The notes below the pieces were generated by a model that was not told the origin of the DNA, searched no databases, and was given only the letters and a program-made list of their open reading frames with translations. Below are positions 40,378-49,898 of a DNA stretch of 64,000 nt, piece by piece. Made by a program: the position numbers and the translations under genes. The stretch is taken from NCBI RefSeq assembly GCF_020616555.1, contig NZ_CP085173.1:7642001-7706000 (forward strand), read 5' to 3'. This DNA comes from Streptomyces longhuiensis. GTDB taxonomy: Bacteria; Actinomycetota; Actinomycetes; Streptomycetales; Streptomycetaceae. Each line of letters opens with the position of its first letter. The stretch's first letter is position 1.

Positions 40378-43074
40378 TCAGCGCCGCAGCGTCACCGTGA
40401 AGTCGCGGTCGAGGGACTGGCGCGTGGTCTTCACCGTCGTCACCCCCGTGTCCGCGTCGTAGTACCAGCCGGACCCGGCCGCGGCGAGTGCGTCCGCCGA
40501 GGCGACGCGGGGCAGCGTGCGCCCCTCCGTCGACACCCGGTGCGGCGCGCTCTCGCCGTGGACCGTGAACCGGTAGGCGCGGGCGTCGGGCTTGTTCTTG
40601 TAACTTCCCTTGCTCACCCCGACGTTGACCTCGGTCGCGTGCTTGCCCTGGTCGACGGTGACGCGCTGCGTCGCCGACGCGCCCTTGGCGAAGTCGCGGG
40701 TCACCCCGTCGTCCTCGTACAGCGTGTAGGAGGAGCGGCCCTGCGGGTACACGTCCCAGTCCAGCTCGTGCACGTCACGGGACTTGTACGACGTCGTCCC
40801 CTTCGGCCACATCGGCACGACCGCACCCGACTTGACGAAGAGGGGGAGCGTGTCGATGGGCGCGTGGTAGCCGTCGATCGTGGTCGGACCGTGGTAGGTC
40901 TTGCCCGTCCAGTAGTCCGTCCACGTGCCCTTGGGCAGGTAGATGCCGTCGCGGGTGTCAGAGTCCTTGTAGACCGGGGCGACCAGGAAGTCGTCGCCCG
41001 CCAGGTACTCGTACTTGGCGTTCGCGCCGAGCGTCGCGGGGTCGTCCGGGTACTCCAGGTAGAGCGGGCGCACGCCGCCGACACCGGTCTTCGCCGCCTC
41101 GGCGGACAGCGTGTACAGATACGGCAGCAGGCGCTCGCGCAGCTGGAGGTACTTGCGGTTGACGGACGTGTAGGGCTCGCCGTCCACCCACGGCTGCTGG
41201 TTGATCTTCTTGCCGGTGGCCATGTCCGTGGCCCAGCCGTCCATCGTCATGATGGCCGGCAGGAACGTCTTGGCCTGGAGGTCACGCGCGTACATCTTGG
41301 CGTCGTGGCTGTAGATGCTGCCCACGTCACCGGTGTTGTACGCGATGCCGGACATCGTGGCGCCCGCGTACGTCGGGATCTGCCAGCGCACGAAGTCCCA
41401 CGACAGCTTCTGGTCGCCGCTCCACAGCACGCCGCAGCGCTGCGCGCCCGCCCACGAGACGGGCATCCAGACGAAGCCGCGCGCGTCGCTGTTGTCCTCG
41501 ATGCCGGCCTTCGCCTTGTCGCAGGCGTCCAGGGACATGCCGTAGCCGTTGCCGACCCAGGCGACGTCGAGCTTCGCGACGCGCTGCCCGGCCTTCACCT
41601 GGTCGGCGAGCTTGTCGATGCCGTCCTGGGTCCACAGACCCATCTCGGTGCCCCGGTCCTGGAGGCCCTTCGCGGTCTCGGCGAGGTTCTCGTAGCCGCA
41701 GCCGTAGCCGTCGTTGACGAGCATCCAGCCGAGCGGCATCTGGTTCTCGACATACCCGTCGGCGACCTTCAGGGAGTCGAGGGTGTGGCGCTCGCCCTGG
41801 TTGGCGTTGTGGAGATAGCAGTCGGCGTCGCCGGGTTCGAGGCCGTACACCGGCGGCATGAACGGCTTGCCGACCAGCGACGTGTAGCCGCCGATCACCT
41901 TCTTCGCGTCACCGAGGAAGTAGTACGCGTCGAGGCGGCGCTCCTGCTGGCCCGCGTGGACCGAGGGGCCGAAGTCGTAGACGCCCGGGGCGAAGGTGTT
42001 GCGGTAGACGCCGTAGCCCGCCGAAGAGAGGTAGAACGGCTGCGAGTTGTTGTAACCGCCCTCGTTCCAGTTGGTGTTGTTCGCGACGTAGACCGTCCTG
42101 TCGCGGTGCGAGAAGGAGCCGTTCTGCTCGCCACCGCCGAAGAACTGCTCGTCCTTGCCGCGCTCCAGGCTCTGCCGCATGCCGCCGGTGGACCAGCGCA
42201 GGGGCTTGTCCTCCTGCCAGATCCGCGTCCTGTTGTCGGCCTTGTAGAGGCCGAAGCGCAGCGGCTTCTTGTAGACGCGCAGGACGGCGCCGGCGGAGCG
42301 GATGCCGTAGTAGGTGCCCGCGTCGAAGGACGACGTGTGCTTGTCGAGAGCGGGCTGCTTGCGCACGATCTGCGAACCGGCCGGGTCGCTGAACGTGCCG
42401 GACGGGTCGGCCTGGAGCCGCAGTCGACCACCCGTCAGGAAGTCGGCACGCGCCTTCAGGGCGCCGGCCCCGATGGTGTAGCTGCCGTCCTTGCCCGTGA
42501 AGGAGGTCAGGTCGCCCGCGTCGGTCGTCTCGGGCAGATACGCCTTGCCCACGAAGGAGTTGTCGTGCACGTCGTAGGGGACGACCACGACGTGGTACGT
42601 GCCGTCGGCCTTCGGGATCACCGTGGCCTCGGGGTCGGCGGTGCCCGCGCTGGCGGCGACCTGCTTGCCCGCGTCGTCGAAGACGTACATGTCGAAGTCG
42701 TCGGTGGGCTGCTTCGCCCACTCGATCGAGACAGGGACGCCGCCCTCGGGGTTGTCGTCCCAGTAGCCGTCAGGGACCGACACCTTGAGGTCGAAGCGGT
42801 CGCACACCTTGTTGTCGGGGTCGGCCGCGGCGGCCGGGCACTTGCCGGGATCGCCCACGGTCCCCGCCGCGTACACGGGGCTCTGCCACGTCACGCTCTT
42901 GTGGCCGTCGTCCAGGACGCCGCTGCCGGGGGTCGCCGCCCTCGCCTGCTGAGCGGGAGCCCCGAGGAGGGTCGCGCCGAGGAGCGCGGCCGTGCCGATC
43001 ACCGCCAAGGTGCCGCCGCGAGAAGGTCGTTGCCGTCTCAGCCGCCGTTGCCGCATTCTTCGCAATCCGTGCAA
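40378..43074 (-). CDS. Secreted glycoside hydrolase family 31 enzyme
   Basis: The 898-residue exported enzyme has an Arg-rich Sec signal ending APAQQARAATP, an N-terminal beta-sandwich region and a GH31 barrel. The nucleophile Asp is in AKLDVAWVGNGYG (about residue 500) and the acid/base Asp in YNTGDVGSIY (about 583). FFGGGEQNGSF is also typical. Family members cleave alpha-glucosides or alpha-xylosides or transfer alpha-glucosyl units; the substrate is not clear. TTG 43074 has a GGAG site seven bases upstream. The ATG at 43056 is also possible. The Cys-rich, Asn-rich barrel loops fit an extracellular enzyme. Confidence 0.9.
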   Translation of the reverse strand: MHGLRRMRQRRLRRQRPSRGGTLAVIGTAALLGATLLGAPAQQARAATPGSGVLDDGHKSVTWQSPVYAAGTVGDPGKCPAAAADPDNKVCDRFDLKVSVPDGYWDDNPEGGVPVSIEWAKQPTDDFDMYVFDDAGKQVAASAGTADPEATVIPKADGTYHVVVVPYDVHDNSFVGKAYLPETTDAGDLTSFTGKDGSYTIGAGALKARADFLTGGRLRLQADPSGTFSDPAGSQIVRKQPALDKHTSSFDAGTYYGIRSAGAVLRVYKKPLRFGLYKADNRTRIWQEDKPLRWSTGGMRQSLERGKDEQFFGGGEQNGSFSHRDRTVYVANNTNWNEGGYNNSQPFYLSSAGYGVYRNTFAPGVYDFGPSVHAGQQERRLDAYYFLGDAKKVIGGYTSLVGKPFMPPVYGLEPGDADCYLHNANQGERHTLDSLKVADGYVENQMPLGWMLVNDGYGCGYENLAETAKGLQDRGTEMGLWTQDGIDKLADQVKAGQRVAKLDVAWVGNGYGMSLDACDKAKAGIEDNSDARGFVWMPVSWAGAQRCGVLWSGDQKLSWDFVRWQIPTYAGATMSGIAYNTGDVGSIYSHDAKMYARDLQAKTFLPAIMTMDGWATDMATGKKINQQPWVDGEPYTSVNRKYLQLRERLLPYLYTLSAEAAKTGVGGVRPLYLEYPDDPATLGANAKYEYLAGDDFLVAPVYKDSDTRDGIYLPKGTWTDYWTGKTYHGPTTIDGYHAPIDTLPLFVKSGAVVPMWPKGTTSYKSRDVHELDWDVYPQGRSSYTLYEDDGVTRDFAKGASATQRVTVDQGKHATEVNVGVSKGSYKNKPDARAYRFTVHGESAPHRVSTEGRTLPRVASADALAAAGSGWYYDADTGVTTVKTTRQSLDRDFTVTLRR

Positions 43075-43267
43075 GGTGCATCTCCGCTCAACCCGAGTGA
43101 CCCGTGGAGCCCGGCCGGTCGATGTTTACCAGTGCTTGAACTATTGCCGTTTCGAGCAACTTCGAGCACGAAGGTTCACAGGGTTCGAAGGTTCTGTCAA
43201 TGTCCTTGCGCGGGCCGCGTTCTTGCGGCGGGCTGCGGCCCTTGCGCGGGCCGCGTCCCTGCGCGGG

Positions 43268-46126
43268 CTACGCCATCTGACGGCGTACCAGCTCGTGCAG
43301 CCGTCCGTTCGTGTCCGCGAGCAGTTGAGCCGGCGGTCCCTGCTGGACGACGCGGCCGTCCGCCATGACGATCACCCGGTCCGCGTCCATCACCGTGGAC
43401 AGGCGGTGCGCGATGACGACGCGCGTGGCGTTCAGGGCGCGGGTGCTGTCGATGACGGTGCGCTGGGTCTCGTTGTCGAGCGCGCTCGTGGCCTCGTCGA
43501 AGAACAGGATGCGCGGGCGGCGGATGAGCGCCTGCGCGATCATCAGGCGCTGGCGCTGGCCGCCGGAGATGGCGCCGCCGCCGGCGATCATCGTGTGCAG
43601 GCCCATCGGCATCCGCTTGATGTCCTCGGCGAGCCCCGCCATCGCCGCCGCCTCCCACGCCTCCTCCTGCGTGAACACCTCGGCGCCGCAGATGCAGTCC
43701 AGGATCGAACCGGTCAGCGGCTGCGCGTTCTGGAGCACGACGCCGCACTGCCGGCGCACGGCGGCCTGATCCAGCGCGCCGAGGTCCTGACCGTCATACA
43801 GGACGCCGCCGGAGACCGGTTTGTCGAAGCCGATGAGGAGGCGCAGGAGGGTGGACTTGCCGCAGCCGCTCGGCCCGACGACCGCGACGAACTCGCCGGG
43901 CCTGATGGACAGGTTCACGTCGTCGAGGACGAGCGGTCCGTCGTCCGTGTACCGGAAGGAGACGCCGCGCGCCTCGATCTCGCCGGTCAGCTCGCCCGGC
44001 TGGGTGCTGGCGGCCCGCACCTCGGGCGCCTCGTCGAGGACGGGCTTGATCTGCTCGAACATCGGCAGGACGGCGGCCGCCGAGATCAGGGCGCCCGTGA
44101 GCTGCGTGACCGACGACAGCAGCATCGTCACCGCGGTGCTGAACGTGAGGAAGTCGCCCGCTGAGAGGGTGCCTCGCGCGGGGCCCGCGAGCAGCATGAA
44201 CATCACGAGCGAACACAGCGGCAGATAGACCGCGTTGAGGACCGTCGTCAGGTTCTTGATGCGGCCCGCGCGCCGCTGGAGCTCGCGGCTGCGCGCGAAC
44301 TCCCCGGCCCACGAGGCGTACGCGAAGCTCTCCGCCCCCGCGACCCGCAGCTTCGGCAGGCCGCGCAGCGTCTGGAACGCCTGGTTGTTGAGCTTGTTGC
44401 CGAGGACGACGAGACGGCGCTGCCAGCGCAGCTCCCACAGCCCGAGCGTGAGGAACACGCCGGCGATCACCGCGAGCATGGCGAGCGCGGTCAGTGCCAG
44501 GGGGACGCTGTAGAGGAGGAGCAGGACGAGGTTCATCGCGCCGACCGTGCCGGACTGCACCACCACCGGGCCCACGCCGGACATGAGGCGGCGGATCGAA
44601 CTGATGCCCATGGCGGCGCTCGCCAGCTCGCCCGTGGAACGCGACGCGAAGAACCGCGTCGGAAGCCTCAACAGGCGGTCCCACACAGCGGGTTGGAGCG
44701 CGCTCTCGATCCTGCCCTCCATGCGCAGGATCGTCAGGTTCTGCAGCAGCATGAACGCGGCCGACACGATGCTCGTCACCATGACGGCGAGGGAGACCTG
44801 CACGATCAGGTCCGTCTGGGCGTTCGGCACGTACACGCCGAGCACCCGCCCGGTGGCGACCGGCACCAAGGCCCCGATCGCGACCGTCACGAGACCGGCG
44901 AGCAGCAGGTTGCGCACGTCGGCCCGGGTGCCGCGCGCGCTGAACCGCAGCAGTCGCAGCGGGCTCAGCGCCCGGTCGGGCAGCGGCCGGTACAGCATGA
45001 CGGCCCGCGGTTCGAACTCCTCCGCGTTGTCCTCGTCCACCCGGGTCCGCCGCCCGCTCGACGGATGCACGGCCTCGTACCCGCCACGCCGCCACAGCAG
45101 TGCGACCGGGGCGCCGGAGGCCGCGCGGTGACCCACCAGGGGGCCCGCGTTCTCGCGCCACCAGCGCCCGTCGAGGCGGACCGCGCGGGTACGGATCCGT
45201 GACGCGACGGCGACCTGCTCGACCGGGTCGACGCGGTCACTGACGGCGCCGCTGCGCTCGGGCGCCGTGAGCGTGATTCCGGCCGCGCCCGCGACCAGCT
45301 TGCACGCCGCGTACGTCGCGTCGTCGCTGTTCCCCGACGAGGAGCCGCGCCGCGAACCCCCCTTGCCCTGGCGGCCGATGGACGCGAGCAGCGTCCTGTC
45401 GGCCTCCTCGCGGACGGTCTCGCCCGCCTTGATCCCGGCCGCCGTCCGGGTCTCGTGCGCGCTCTCCAGGCGTTCGATCCACCGGTCGAGCGCCGACAGG
45501 AGACGGAACTGCTGGTTGACCATGCGCTGCCACATCGAGCCGTCGACGAGCAGCTCGCCCACGGTGTCCGCGCTGTACGACGCTCCGTACTGCACGCTGC
45601 CCGGCAGGATCGGCAGCCACAGGATGTCGTCGTCGCCCACGGAGTCGTCGCCGGCCGTCCGGCCGTCGAGCGGCGCCTCGAACAGGACGCGCTGGCTGCG
45701 CCCCACACCCAGGGCGAAGGCGTGCTCGAGAAGGCTGAGGGCCGCGTCCTGGGTGTCGTACTGGCTGAGGTACTGCTGGTCGTACGACCACGAGGCGTCG
45801 CCGTAGTCGGGTCGCTGGAGTTCGCGCAGGCCGATACGGCGCAGCAGGCAGCCCTGCAACGGGCGGCCCACCAGCGTGTGCTGGGGTCCCTCGACCGGAC
45901 CGAGCAGCAGGGTGCCCGCCTCCAGGCGGCCCAGGAAGTGCCAGTGCCCCTGGGCGGCCGCGTCGACCGCGAACAGGTCGAGCGCGCCCTGGACCACCAG
46001 CCACAGGACCTGCGGCCCTTCGAGGTTCAGGCTGCGCATGCCGGCGCAGTCCACCGGCATGCCCAGGGAGCCGAACGAGGCCGTCACCTGGTCGCCGGCC
46101 GCGTACTCCTGATCTGCGTACGTCAC
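43268..46126 (-). CDS. NHLM-type peptide exporter, ABC transporter 2 (no peptidase)
   Basis: This 952-residue half-transporter has a long N-terminal extension of about 380 residues. It includes a cyclic-nucleotide-binding-like beta-roll (QGALDLFAVDAAAQGHWHFL), as in the NHLM bacteriocin-system ABC2 family. A six-helix membrane domain and a C-terminal ATPase follow, with GPSGCGKSTLL (Walker A), ISGGQRQRLMIAQAL (signature) and RILFFDEATSALD (Walker B). No C39 peptidase is present. GTG 46126 lies one base after the stop of ABC transporter 1, so the two probably form a heterodimer that exports the small peptide encoded at 49273-49500. Confidence 0.9.
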   Translation of the reverse strand: MTYADQEYAAGDQVTASFGSLGMPVDCAGMRSLNLEGPQVLWLVVQGALDLFAVDAAAQGHWHFLGRLEAGTLLLGPVEGPQHTLVGRPLQGCLLRRIGLRELQRPDYGDASWSYDQQYLSQYDTQDAALSLLEHAFALGVGRSQRVLFEAPLDGRTAGDDSVGDDDILWLPILPGSVQYGASYSADTVGELLVDGSMWQRMVNQQFRLLSALDRWIERLESAHETRTAAGIKAGETVREEADRTLLASIGRQGKGGSRRGSSSGNSDDATYAACKLVAGAAGITLTAPERSGAVSDRVDPVEQVAVASRIRTRAVRLDGRWWRENAGPLVGHRAASGAPVALLWRRGGYEAVHPSSGRRTRVDEDNAEEFEPRAVMLYRPLPDRALSPLRLLRFSARGTRADVRNLLLAGLVTVAIGALVPVATGRVLGVYVPNAQTDLIVQVSLAVMVTSIVSAAFMLLQNLTILRMEGRIESALQPAVWDRLLRLPTRFFASRSTGELASAAMGISSIRRLMSGVGPVVVQSGTVGAMNLVLLLLYSVPLALTALAMLAVIAGVFLTLGLWELRWQRRLVVLGNKLNNQAFQTLRGLPKLRVAGAESFAYASWAGEFARSRELQRRAGRIKNLTTVLNAVYLPLCSLVMFMLLAGPARGTLSAGDFLTFSTAVTMLLSSVTQLTGALISAAAVLPMFEQIKPVLDEAPEVRAASTQPGELTGEIEARGVSFRYTDDGPLVLDDVNLSIRPGEFVAVVGPSGCGKSTLLRLLIGFDKPVSGGVLYDGQDLGALDQAAVRRQCGVVLQNAQPLTGSILDCICGAEVFTQEEAWEAAAMAGLAEDIKRMPMGLHTMIAGGGAISGGQRQRLMIAQALIRRPRILFFDEATSALDNETQRTVIDSTRALNATRVVIAHRLSTVMDADRVIVMADGRVVQQGPPAQLLADTNGRLHELVRRQMA

Positions 46127-46127
46127 G

Positions 46128-48371
46128 TCAGTGCTCCTTGACCAGATCGGCGTACGGCCCGCCGGCGGCGACGAGCGCCTCGTGCCGGCCCCGCTCGACG
46201 ATCTGGCCGTGGTCGAGGACGACGATCTCGTCGCTGTCGCGCACGGTGCTGAGACGGTGCGCGATCACGACGCAGGCGCAGCCGCGGCGCCGCAGGTTGT
46301 CGATGATCAGCTGTTCCGTCTCGGCGTCGAGCGCGCTGGTGACCTCGTCGAGCACGAGGATGCTCGGCCGGCGCACCAGGGCCCGCGCGATCTCCAGGCG
46401 CTGACGCTGACCGCCGGAGAAGTTCCGCCCGTCCTGCTCGACCCGGCCCTGGATGCCCCCGGGCCTGCGCGCGATGACGTCGTACAGTGCCGCGTCCTTG
46501 AGGGCGTCGACGACGGCCTCGTCCGGGATCGACGGATCCCACAGGGCGACGTTGTCACGGACCGTGCCCTCGAAGAGGAACACGTCCTGGTCGACGAAGG
46601 ACACCGACGCCGACAGGGCGCCCCGCGGGATGTCCTCCAGGCGCTGCCCGTCGATCCGGATCGTGCCCTCCCACGGGCTGTAGAGCCCGGAGATCAGCCG
46701 GGACACCGTCGACTTGCCGCTGCCCGAGCCGCCGACGAGCGCCACCTGCTGACCGGGGCCGACCGCCAGCGAGAAGCCCGTGAGGAGCGGCTTGTCCAGC
46801 GGGCTGTACCCGAAGGTGATGTCGTCGAGCGTGACGTGTCCCTTGAGGCGGCGCGTGCTCGCCGCCGCGTCGGGCCGCGTGTACAGGGCGTCCGCCGGGA
46901 AGCTCTCCACGTCCTTGAGGCGCGCCACGTCGGCGGCGAAGTCCTGGATGCGTCCCGCGACACCGTTGAGGCGCGTGATCGGCGCGGTGAACCGCGTGAC
47001 GAGCGCCTGGAACGCCACGAGCAGACCCACCGACAGATGCCCCTCGACCGCGCGCATGCCGCCGATCCACAGGATCAGGGCGCTGTTGAGCGTCGCCAGG
47101 GTCGGCGCCACGATGCCGAGCCACGCGCTCGGCACCCCGAGTCGCTGCTGCTCCTCCAGCGTGGTCGCGTGCTGTCCCGCCCAGCGCCGGAAGTACCCGT
47201 TCTCGCCGCCCGTCGCCTTCATCGTCTCGATGAGCTGAAGACCGGTGTACGAGGTGTTGGTGAGCCGCGCCGTGTCCGCGCGCAGCTTCTGCGTCCGGGT
47301 GGCCCGCAGCCGGATCACGATCCGCATCGCGACGACGTTCCCGAGCGCGATGCCGACGCCCACCAGCGTGAGCTGCGGGTCGTACGTCCACAACAGCGCC
47401 GCGTACAGGAGGACCACGACACCGTCGACGCCCGCCGCGGTCAGGTCACGCGCGAGCGTCTCGGAGACCGCGTCGTTCGACTGGAGGCGCTGCACCAGAT
47501 CGGCCGGACTGCGCTGCGCGAAGAACGTCACCGGCAGCCGCAGCAGATGGCCGAAGAACCGGGCGCTGCTCAGTGTGGACGCGATGACGCGCCCGCGCAG
47601 CAGATTGGCCTGCTGGAGCCACGTGAGCACGGCCGTGAGCGCCACCATCGCCCCCATCGACGCGAACAGCGCGCCGAGGAGCGAGGTCTGCTCACCGATG
47701 AGGAACATGTCGATGTACGTGCGGCTCAGCGCGGGCAGCGCCGCGCCGACCGCGACGAGCAGGAGGCTGGCGAGCAGCGCCGCGAGCATCGTGCCCGTCG
47801 TGCCGCGAAGGCGCGCGGGCAGCGCCCGCAGGACGCCGGGCCTGCGCCCGCCCGGGCGGAAGTCGTCGCCGGGTTCGAGGACGAGGACGACGCCCGTGAA
47901 ACTGGTGTCGAAGTCCTCGGAGGGCACGAACCTGCGGCCCTTGTCCGGGTCGTTGATGTGCACGCCGCGCCGCCCGAGGCGCCGGCCCATGCCGTCGTAG
48001 ACGACGTAGTGGTTGAACTCCCAGAACAGGATGGCGGGCGCCTCGACCTCCGCGAGCGCGGCCGGCTCCATCTGCATGCCGCGCGCGGTCATCCCGTAAC
48101 TGCGGGCCGCCTTCAGAAGGTTGCTGGCCCGCGAGCCGTCGCGCGAGACGCCGCACGCGATGCGCAGTTCCTCCAGCGGGACGTGGCGGCCGTGGTGCGC
48201 CAGGACCATCGCGAGGGACGCGGCGCCGCACTCGACGGCCTCCATCTGGAGGACGGTGGGCGTGCGGACGGTGCGGTGACGGCGGCGCGGCGGCTTCGGC
48301 GCGGGGCGCGCGCGGCGGCGGCCGTGTCCGGCCGGGGGCAGCTGCTGCTGGACTGCGGGGGAGGGGCTCAC
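46128..48371 (-). CDS. NHLM-type peptide exporter, ABC transporter 1 with C39 leader peptidase
   Basis: This 747-residue protein starts with a C39 cysteine peptidase: Cys48 in MEAVECGAASLAM, His121 in FWEFNHYVVYDG and Asp141 in HINDPDKGRR. Membrane helices and an ATPase follow, with VGGSGSGKST, FSGGQRQRLEIARAL and ILVLDEVTSALD. C39 domains cut leader peptides after a double glycine during export, which matches the GG in the adjacent peptide. GTG 48371 overlaps the stop of the HlyD-like gene (GTGA). The N-terminal 36 residues are basic and Pro-rich. Confidence 0.93.
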   Translation of the reverse strand: MSPSPAVQQQLPPAGHGRRRARPAPKPPRRRHRTVRTPTVLQMEAVECGAASLAMVLAHHGRHVPLEELRIACGVSRDGSRASNLLKAARSYGMTARGMQMEPAALAEVEAPAILFWEFNHYVVYDGMGRRLGRRGVHINDPDKGRRFVPSEDFDTSFTGVVLVLEPGDDFRPGGRRPGVLRALPARLRGTTGTMLAALLASLLLVAVGAALPALSRTYIDMFLIGEQTSLLGALFASMGAMVALTAVLTWLQQANLLRGRVIASTLSSARFFGHLLRLPVTFFAQRSPADLVQRLQSNDAVSETLARDLTAAGVDGVVVLLYAALLWTYDPQLTLVGVGIALGNVVAMRIVIRLRATRTQKLRADTARLTNTSYTGLQLIETMKATGGENGYFRRWAGQHATTLEEQQRLGVPSAWLGIVAPTLATLNSALILWIGGMRAVEGHLSVGLLVAFQALVTRFTAPITRLNGVAGRIQDFAADVARLKDVESFPADALYTRPDAAASTRRLKGHVTLDDITFGYSPLDKPLLTGFSLAVGPGQQVALVGGSGSGKSTVSRLISGLYSPWEGTIRIDGQRLEDIPRGALSASVSFVDQDVFLFEGTVRDNVALWDPSIPDEAVVDALKDAALYDVIARRPGGIQGRVEQDGRNFSGGQRQRLEIARALVRRPSILVLDEVTSALDAETEQLIIDNLRRRGCACVVIAHRLSTVRDSDEIVVLDHGQIVERGRHEALVAAGGPYADLVKEH

Positions 48372-49171
48372 GGGAGCAGCCAATCGATCGGGCGCTGCTC
48401 GGCGAGGTGCACGGCGCCGGAGGCGGGGGTCATCGAGTCGAGCGCGTACGGGGGGCCGCCCTTGGACGACCAGGCGTAGCCCGACTTGGTGGAGGACGAC
48501 GCGACGAGCTTCACGAGGACCGCGACCGTCGGGCCGTCCTTCGTGAACTGCGTGGCCATTTCCTTGTCGCCGAGGAAGGCCTCGACCCGCTGACTGCTCT
48601 GCGCGCCGCGCCCGACCGCCTGCACGCGGCCGCGCAGCATGCCGTACTGCTGGGACGGTGCCGACTGGACGGTGAGGTCCACGTCCGCTCCGACGGGCAC
48701 GGTGCCCGCGCGGTCCGCGGGGACGTACAGCATCGCGAGGAGGGGGTCCTTGGTGCGGGTCTTCTCGACGGTCGCCACGTCGGAACCGGTCGTGACGACC
48801 GCGCCGATCCGGGCGACGAGGGTGGTGACGCGGCCCGCGTCGACGGTCCGCACATAGCGGTCGCCCTGCGGTGTACTGACCTTGAGGAGCGGGGAGTTCG
48901 CGCCGAGGTGCTGACCCTCCTTGGCGAGCACGCCCGTGACCTGACCGGTGACGGGGCTCTGGAGGACGTAACTGCCCTGCGCGTGGGTGAGGACGCCGGG
49001 GACCCGCAGCGTCGAGGAGAGCGACCCGGTCACCGCCCATACGGACGCGGCCGCCATGACGACGAGGGTCACGGCCAGCGCGAGTACGCCCTGGGGCCTG
49101 GCGAGCCGCACGGGAAGGTCGAGTTCCTCGGGCGACTGCAGTTTGGACAGGGCCTGTTGGCGGAACTGCAC
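48368..49171 (-). CDS. HlyD-like membrane fusion protein of the peptide exporter
   Basis: The 267-residue protein has a short cytosolic N-terminus, one transmembrane helix (LALAVTLVVMAAASVWAV) and a periplasm-type barrel-sandwich domain (VLQSPVTGQVTGVLAKEGQHL). This is the NHLM HlyD family. GTG 49171 follows AAGGGAAG. It sits directly downstream of the peptide gene and overlaps the C39 transporter gene. In a Gram-positive cell it would guide the exported peptide away from the transporter. Confidence 0.9.
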   Translation of the reverse strand: MQFRQQALSKLQSPEELDLPVRLARPQGVLALAVTLVVMAAASVWAVTGSLSSTLRVPGVLTHAQGSYVLQSPVTGQVTGVLAKEGQHLGANSPLLKVSTPQGDRYVRTVDAGRVTTLVARIGAVVTTGSDVATVEKTRTKDPLLAMLYVPADRAGTVPVGADVDLTVQSAPSQQYGMLRGRVQAVGRGAQSSQRVEAFLGDKEMATQFTKDGPTVAVLVKLVASSSTKSGYAWSSKGGPPYALDSMTPASGAVHLAEQRPIDWLLP

Positions 49172-49272
49172 GACGTACTTCCCTTACGTGTCTTCCGGTC
49201 CGGCGACGTGCCGGGAGTGCCCAAGGGCCCCGGAACCGGGGGGAGGTTCCGGGGCCCTGGCAGAGCCGTGGC

Positions 49273-49500
49273 TCAGAGACCGGCGGTCAGGCCGGTGGCC
49301 AGGCCGGTGACGGCGGCGGTGTTGACGCCGGTCAGGCCCTCGACGGTGCCGGTCAGGCCGCCGACGACGCCGGAGACGGGGACGATCGAGTCGGCCGTGC
49401 CGGTCAGGTTGGCGGCGAGACCGCCGACGAGGCCGCCCGACACGTTGTCGAGGTCGGCGTCGGAGATCTCGAGGGTCTCAACCTGGGGGGTGGAGTTCAT
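49273..49500 (-). CDS. Double-glycine-leader peptide precursor, Cys-free
   Basis: The 75-residue precursor starts MNSTPQVETLEISDADLDN and then VSGG, giving a 23-residue acidic leader with the double glycine cut by C39 peptidases. The predicted 52-residue core is made almost only of Gly, Leu, Thr, Val and Ala with a few Asn, Ser and Asp residues. GLTG occurs twice, with further TGL and GL repeats. It has no Cys, Trp, Tyr, Phe, His, Lys or Arg. Similar ORFs may be labelled type A2 lantipeptides, but thioether rings need Cys and no lanthionine synthetase is encoded. It is first in the exporter operon. ATG 49500 is used; ATG 49521 would add seven residues. Confidence 0.85.
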   Translation of the reverse strand: MNSTPQVETLEISDADLDNVSGGLVGGLAANLTGTADSIVPVSGVVGGLTGTVEGLTGVNTAAVTGLATGLTAGL

Positions 49501-49898
49501 GATGTGAGCTGCCCTTCTCATTGGTAATTCTCAGAATGCGTGAATCACTTGCGCAACTCCCGCAGTGCGGAGGATCAAAGCACGATGACGCCTCGCACAT
49601 CCAATCGGAAGGTCCCCGGTCAGAGGCTGTGTGGGCACGTAATTACCGCCGCGTGCAGGAGTGTTCACGTCTCGGGAGCAGACCCTTCACAGAATCCACA
49701 GGTCCGAATTTCCGAGCGGGCTCCCTGAAATTCTGCAAAATGGACACTCCCGCATTTATGGCAGGGTCGGCATTTGAGGGTTGTGCGCATTCACAGCACG
49801 CCGTGACCGGACTGCGCATTCGATGTGCAGGTTTGCTGGAGGGGCGCGCGGGAGCGCAGGGGGGTTGTCTCCCGGGCCCCGCCGTGAAGAATGGGGCG
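49501..49898. other. Intergenic region, 398 bases, promoter of the peptide operon
   Basis: This A/T-richer spacer separates the exporter operon (minus) from an unknown gene (plus). ATTCTCAGAAT (49530-49540) is a short palindrome close to the peptide start. Further low-G+C patches lie at 49635-49645 and 49725-49770. No coding frame in it has convincing codon bias, and I see no regulator gene. Confidence 0.6.

Noticed and set aside
49273..49500. Annotation of the peptide as a type A2 lantipeptide
   Set aside because: The core has no Cys to form lanthionine and no lanthionine synthetase is encoded nearby. Only the leader and export genes resemble those systems.
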